Below are positions 59,872-64,000 of a stretch of DNA of 64,000 bases, piece by piece. The position numbers and the translations under genes were made by a program. This stretch comes from Dyadobacter bucti. Lineage in GTDB: Bacteria; Bacteroidota; Bacteroidia; Cytophagales; Spirosomataceae. The stretch lies in NCBI RefSeq assembly GCF_005869225.1, contig NZ_SWFP01000002.1, forward strand, positions 248,001 through 312,000, given 5' to 3'. Under the pieces are notes generated by a model. It was not told the DNA's origin and ran no database searches. It worked only from the letters and a program-made list of their open reading frames with translations. Numbering within the stretch: the stretch's first letter is position 1; each line of letters begins with the position of its first letter.

Positions 59872-61281
59872 ATGCTTTTCAACTCGCTGCATTTTCTTGT
59901 TTTCTTCACACTTGTTACAACGCTATATTACAGTATCCAAACAAAATTCCGCTGGATCCTTCTACTAGTTTCAAGTGCTTATTTCTATGCTTCATTTATT
60001 CCCGTATATCTGCTGATTCTTTCCGTCATTATTCTTACCGATTATTTCGCGGGACTATGGATAGAAAAGGCAGTGGGGCGCAAGCGCAGATATCTCCTCA
60101 TCATCAGCCTGGTTGTAAATATCAGTTTTCTCGCTTTTTTTAAATACTTCGATTTTATAAACGCCAATATTTCCGCTTTGCTTGGCGTAGCTGGTACAAA
60201 CCACCGTATCCCCGCCCTGAAAGAATATTTTCCCATGATCGCCCTGCCGATCGGGCTTTCATTTCATACGTTTCAATCCATGAGCTATACCATTGAGGTG
60301 TATAGGGGGAATCAAAGAGCGGAGCGGCATTTCGGGATATATGCCTTGTACGTGCTCTTTTACCCACAACTGGTGGCCGGCCCGATCGAGAGGCCCCAGA
60401 ATGTGATCTGGCAATTTCACAAAAACATGGAATACTGTCCGGAAAATCTGAAAGCGGGTTTGTGGATGATCATTTGGGGCATGTTCAAAAAGGTGGTCAT
60501 CGCTGATCGTCTCGCCCTGGTCACCGACGACGCATTTGGTGCCGTTGCCGATCAAAACGGCTCCACGCTTTTGATAGCCGTATTTTTTTATTGCTTTCAG
60601 ATCTATTGTGATTTTTCAGGATATTCGGATATCGCCCTCGGGACCGCCAGGGCCATGGGATTCAAGCTCATGACCAATTTTGAATCGCCATATTTTTCCG
60701 CCTCGGTTTCTGAATTCTGGAAGCGGTGGCACATATCGCTTTCGACCTGGTTCCGCGATTACGTATATATACCACTGGGTGGTAACCGAAAAAGTAAAAT
60801 CAGAGTTTATTTCAATCTGATGGTTGTATTCCTTTTAAGTGGCTTGTGGCATGGTGCCGACTGGAAATTTGTTATCTGGGGCGGAATTCATGGTGTTTAT
60901 CTAATACTCGCTCAGGTCTTCAAATCCCGCCCGAATCCGCAGGCAGAAAAAGGAATCATCAAAATTCTAAACATTGGCTGGACATTCGTGCTGGTGGCAT
61001 TTGCATGGATCTTTTTCCGGGCTGTCAATATCTCGGACGCTTTTGTAATCATCGGTAAAATATTGACTCTCGCCGATTATTCAGCTCCGGCACTAGCAAT
61101 TAACAACGCAGAGCTGATTTTTTGTCTGGTTCTGATTTTTTTACTGATGTGTAAAGATTATTATTTCCCAGATTATGTGCCTCCGAAACGCAGATTCTGG
61201 ATTTCAGCGTTTGCATTTTCTTTCCTGTGCTATCTGTTCGGGGTCTTCACGACCAACCAATTCATCTATTTCCAGTTCTGA
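59872..61281 (+). CDS. MBOAT family O-acyltransferase (AlgI-like)
   Basis: A 469-residue membrane enzyme with about ten hydrophobic segments. AlgI-like signatures: MLFNSLHFLVFFTLVTTLYY at the start, GLSFHTFQSMSYTIEVYRG, YPQLVAGPIERPQN, FCFQIYCDFSGYSDIALG-type segment (YCFQIYCDFSGYSDIALGTA), FWKRWHISLSTWFRDYVYIPLGG, and the catalytic His in LSGLWHGADWKFVIWG. AlgI-type proteins move acetyl groups across the membrane for glycan O-acetylation. The next gene, 3 bases after the stop, encodes an SGNH-type protein, the usual partner. The glycan target is unknown. Confidence 0.94.
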   Translation: MLFNSLHFLVFFTLVTTLYYSIQTKFRWILLLVSSAYFYASFIPVYLLILSVIILTDYFAGLWIEKAVGRKRRYLLIISLVVNISFLAFFKYFDFINANISALLGVAGTNHRIPALKEYFPMIALPIGLSFHTFQSMSYTIEVYRGNQRAERHFGIYALYVLFYPQLVAGPIERPQNVIWQFHKNMEYCPENLKAGLWMIIWGMFKKVVIADRLALVTDDAFGAVADQNGSTLLIAVFFYCFQIYCDFSGYSDIALGTARAMGFKLMTNFESPYFSASVSEFWKRWHISLSTWFRDYVYIPLGGNRKSKIRVYFNLMVVFLLSGLWHGADWKFVIWGGIHGVYLILAQVFKSRPNPQAEKGIIKILNIGWTFVLVAFAWIFFRAVNISDAFVIIGKILTLADYSAPALAINNAELIFCLVLIFLLMCKDYYFPDYVPPKRRFWISAFAFSFLCYLFGVFTTNQFIYFQF

Positions 61282-61284
61282 TAT

Positions 61285-62346
61285 ATGGGAAGAGTTTGGC
61301 CGCTGCTACTTCGATATGTCGTCCTGGCAACCTCCGCTATGATCCTGACCGTCGGCGTGTCCAAAAATATCCAAAGACGTATCTACTCAGCAGGTATTAT
61401 CCCGGATCAATATCGCTACGGCGACCTGTACAACACATCTTGCCTGAAAGACTTCAAGGAAGTTGATTTTAACATTAATTCCGAACTTTCACCTTCCGAT
61501 AAACCCCAAACCAGATTTAAAAATGTAGATCTCTATACCATCGGGGATAGTTTTACCCCTATGGACACCAGCTTTTACGCAGGCGATAAAAATTACCACA
61601 TCTGGCTTGGGGTGAACCAGGAGAGCGTCACATTAGACCCAACGAAAAATTCTATTCTCGTCATAGAAATAATAGAAAGAACCATTCAGGAAAGACTTAA
61701 GAAAGATTTTAAAGCATTGTACATCGACAGGGGTTTCAGCGTCGCGAAGAAACCCGATAACCGGCCCCCCCACCCTCCGCACAGCGGCGCTCATATTTTT
61801 GAAAAGTTTGGAGAGCAGATCAATCAGCGTCTGGAGTTTATGCTATTTAATTTCGATCCAATTTTAATTTTAAAGGAACTGAAATCCCAGATAATGCTAT
61901 CCTGGTTTCATCGTACTCATCCGGGAGCAATCATTTCAAAAGATGAGCAATTTCTTTTCTATCAAATCGAAGCAGACCCACAGAGCCCCTTGTCAGCTTT
62001 CTATAGTCTGACGCCCACAGACATCGACTCAGTAGTAACGAACATGAACAGCATTCGTGAGCATTATCTGAAAATGGGGTTCAACGAGGTTTACTTTTGC
62101 CTCATTCCCAATAAGACAACCATTTGTGCGCCCTCCTTAGCCAATTACAACGGTCAGATTCCGGCAATAGAGAGCCACCCGAATTTGCAAGCCCCAACGT
62201 TGTCGGTAATACAGTCCATCAAACCAAACCCCTCCTGGTTTCACAAGGGAGACGGCCACTGGAACGTCCATGGAAAGAGATTTTGGTTACGGACTGTGAA
62301 CGGGCTGGTAGAAAAATGGAGCAAGAAAAATACACATAATCACTAA
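61285..62346 (+). CDS. SGNH/AlgJ-like acyl-transfer partner protein
   Basis: 353 residues with one N-terminal membrane anchor (WPLLLRYVVLATSAMILTVGV) and a periplasmic domain. TIGDSFTPM fits the GDS(L) nucleophile motif and GDGHWNVHGK near the C-terminus fits the D-x-H-W motif of AlgJ/AlgX-type SGNH proteins. The central part has no clear match. It probably transfers acetyl groups supplied by the MBOAT partner onto a glycan. The tight spacing (3 bases) supports a joint function; divergence from AlgJ is large, so the exact reaction is uncertain. Confidence 0.75.
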   Translation: MGRVWPLLLRYVVLATSAMILTVGVSKNIQRRIYSAGIIPDQYRYGDLYNTSCLKDFKEVDFNINSELSPSDKPQTRFKNVDLYTIGDSFTPMDTSFYAGDKNYHIWLGVNQESVTLDPTKNSILVIEIIERTIQERLKKDFKALYIDRGFSVAKKPDNRPPHPPHSGAHIFEKFGEQINQRLEFMLFNFDPILILKELKSQIMLSWFHRTHPGAIISKDEQFLFYQIEADPQSPLSAFYSLTPTDIDSVVTNMNSIREHYLKMGFNEVYFCLIPNKTTICAPSLANYNGQIPAIESHPNLQAPTLSVIQSIKPNPSWFHKGDGHWNVHGKRFWLRTVNGLVEKWSKKNTHNH

Positions 62347-62375
62347 GTATAGTTGCTTACTTCTAATTCAAAATC

Positions 62376-64000
62376 ATGCTGTTAACACAATTTCGGCAAT
62401 CCGCACACAACATTAAACTGTATTTAGGCAATAATTCAAATCTCATCTCTACACTTATCTGGTTACTTATTTTCCTTACAATAAGCATTTTTTTCTACGC
62501 AGTCTTTACGTTCTCATATAATTTCCCTTTTTACGACGACTTCGAAAATATCCTTTTGTTTGCTGAAAACTTCTCAAAGTCAAATAGCGCAGAGGAAAGA
62601 TTCGTACTGCTATTTAAACAGAATTTCGATCATAGAGTGTTGTTTGCCAGACTGTTGATCATCCTGATGTATCTTGTGACAGGTGAAATAAACATTGATT
62701 GGCTGATCGTCCTGGGCGATCTGACACTGATTGGTACTGCACTCATATTTTATCAATACCATGCGGCAAAGAAAATGTCACTTCTTGTCTTTTTCAGTAG
62801 CATTTGCCTGCTTTTCCAGGTGCAGCATTATGAGGATTCCATTTCCTGGGCCACGTGCGCATTACAACATGCACCTGTTATTTTTCTCTCTCTCCTGAGC
62901 TTTCACCTAGCATTAAATCGAAAAAATCTTTATCTGAGCGGTTCAATGGCTATTTTCTCAATGTTTACCAGTGCAAACGGTTTTTGCTCCATAGTGCTCT
63001 GGCTTCTTATAGCAGCCGTTCAAACCAATTCACTGAAAAAAATCCTTTTGCCCGGACTCATTGTGACACTCATAGCTGTCGCCCATTTATTTACCTTGAA
63101 GGTTCATTCCGGGTCAATCACTCAGCACATGACCAGCGATGTATGCAATAAGTTCTCTCTATTGTTGTCTTTCGCCGGGCTAATTGCAGATGTCAATATA
63201 CTGGATAACATAACCCCCAGTATTGTCTTGGGGGCCCTGTTCTTACTCCCGTTGCCGATTATGGTCATAAAGGTGATTGCAGGAAAATCGTCGGAAATTA
63301 CGACCCTGCAGTGGCTGTGCGGTGCCGGAATTACGATGCTTCTGTTTACCGGATTCTTAATAATTTTTACTCGTGGCGACAATTCCGATTTTTTAGGCTA
63401 CCGGATGGATCGCTACAAAATTTACGCAGCTTATTTCCCCCTGCTTGCCATTGTGTTCTTTGACGAATATTTGTCAATACCTGGAATAAGAAAGCCTGTT
63501 TGTATTTTGATCCCCATGCTGTCATTCATTTTTTGCGTTGGCACCTACTACGTTTACTATGGTAAGATAACGCATTACCAACAAGTAATTACCTCAGACC
63601 AAATCAATTCTTCATGGAGCAATACAATCTACAATCCATTGATTTTTAAAAACATATCTCCAAAATCTCTATTTACTTTCCAGCCAGCAAATCATTTCTT
63701 ACGGCAAAAAAGCAGCCTGGAAATATTGTTGAATGGTATAAACTGGAGATCGGTAAAACGGCGCGTAGCTGTGCAACGGAACGAAGACCGACATAAAATT
63801 GTTTTGAAAAACAACAGTTTCGGCATCGGTTACTCTCCGGGCTACGATGCGCTTTATATCGTTGCCGTTGATCGAGCCCATGGCCTACCCAAGTATCTTT
63901 TTGTTGTTGATAAAAATTATAAAAATTCGATAAAGCAATTCTACACCAGTTTTAAAAGGCCGATAAAAGAAGGATTTGCGCACACTATTTTTAAACATAA
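62376..64000 (+). CDS. Large polytopic membrane protein, unknown function (3' end outside window)
   Basis: The frame starts at ATG 62376 and runs off the right edge with about 541 residues. It has some ten hydrophobic segments (LISTLIWLLIFLTISIFFYAV, VLGALFLLPLPIMVIKVI, VCILIPMLSFIFCVGTYYVYY), with the loop FPFYDDFENILLF after the first, and a soluble C-terminal part after about residue 420. The topology and the early acidic loop are reminiscent of GT-C type glycosyltransferases or polymer-assembly proteins, but no motif is decisive. It lies 29 bases after the SGNH gene and could act on the same glycan (inference). Confidence 0.75.
   Translation, partial: MLLTQFRQSAHNIKLYLGNNSNLISTLIWLLIFLTISIFFYAVFTFSYNFPFYDDFENILLFAENFSKSNSAEERFVLLFKQNFDHRVLFARLLIILMYLVTGEINIDWLIVLGDLTLIGTALIFYQYHAAKKMSLLVFFSSICLLFQVQHYEDSISWATCALQHAPVIFLSLLSFHLALNRKNLYLSGSMAIFSMFTSANGFCSIVLWLLIAAVQTNSLKKILLPGLIVTLIAVAHLFTLKVHSGSITQHMTSDVCNKFSLLLSFAGLIADVNILDNITPSIVLGALFLLPLPIMVIKVIAGKSSEITTLQWLCGAGITMLLFTGFLIIFTRGDNSDFLGYRMDRYKIYAAYFPLLAIVFFDEYLSIPGIRKPVCILIPMLSFIFCVGTYYVYYGKITHYQQVITSDQINSSWSNTIYNPLIFKNISPKSLFTFQPANHFLRQKSSLEILLNGINWRSVKRRVAVQRNEDRHKIVLKNNSFGIGYSPGYDALYIVAVDRAHGLPKYLFVVDKNYKNSIKQFYTSFKRPIKEGFAHTIFKH

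Noticed and set aside
1..64000. tRNA, rRNA, transposase, integrase and phage genes
   Set aside because: No cloverleaf with a T-loop signature, no rRNA core motif and no DDE or tyrosine-recombinase motif was seen by reading; a tool search (tRNAscan-SE, Infernal, ISfinder) would be decisive.

Overview
The window looks like a chromosomal segment of a free-living, saccharolytic member of the Bacteroidota, most likely order Cytophagales and probably close to Dyadobacter/Spirosomaceae. The phylum evidence is direct: two SusC/SusD-type outer-membrane pairs, a FecR/ECF-sigma trans-envelope switch, a type IX secretion C-terminal domain, a propeller/Y_Y_Y-LuxR regulator and promoter -7 boxes of the TAnnTTTG type. 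The genus is an inference. I see no rRNA, tRNA, CRISPR array, transposase or phage gene.

Layout. 1-9.3 kb: envelope and sugar genes (TAT-type sugar isomerase-like fragment, DUF5009-type acyltransferase-like membrane protein, AI-2E-family transporter, RluF, acetylxylan-esterase-like enzyme, purine nucleoside phosphorylase, exported Gfo/Idh/MocA oxidoreductase). 9.4-15.9 kb: core genes etfB-etfA, bifunctional nuclease, and the chain ftsX-DUF3098-uppP-truB-ribF. 16.0-22.1 kb: a disulfide-reductase-like flavoprotein followed by an ergothioneine locus (ABC ATPase, permease fused to a binding domain, egtB, egtD). 22.2-30.2 kb: aldo/keto reductase, two AraC regulators, an SDR, a delta-60 repeat T9SS cargo protein, and a single-domain response regulator next to an NtrC-type activator. 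30.2-33.6 kb: a three-gene signalling module (cNMP-domain histidine kinase, receiver-glutaredoxin-like-thioredoxin-reductase-like fusion, UBP-type zinc finger). 34.2-36.9 kb: LigD with no Ku gene nearby. 37.2-46.7 kb: a small polysaccharide utilisation locus (SusC, SusD, membrane-spanning propeller-LuxR regulator, GH30 lipoprotein). 47-57.5 kb: a second SusCD system under ECF sigma/FecR, with a lipoprotein and a large VCBS/UnbV lipoprotein downstream. 57.7-64 kb: glycerophosphodiesterase, metallophosphoesterase, and an MBOAT/SGNH pair with a large membrane protein, probably for glycan O-acylation.

Most interesting points. (1) The binding domain fused to the ergothioneine-type permease is in circularly permuted order: its normal second half comes first and its normal first half last. 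(2) The receiver/flavoprotein fusion has lost both redox cysteine pairs (SPKS in place of the glutaredoxin CPxC, GAAS in place of the thioredoxin-reductase CxxC) and sits in a translationally coupled operon with a kinase and a ubiquitin-binding-type zinc finger. (3) A 12-14 bp element, GTAGTAATGTAG(TA), occurs twice before the first susC and once before the GH30 gene, each time about 32-35 bp upstream of a TAnnTTTG box, which suggests a shared activator site for this locus. (4) A 12-copy, 15-bp minisatellite runs into the 3' end of the LuxR-type regulator and supplies its stop codon. (5) Three of the four convergent gene junctions carry tandem or inverted repeats.
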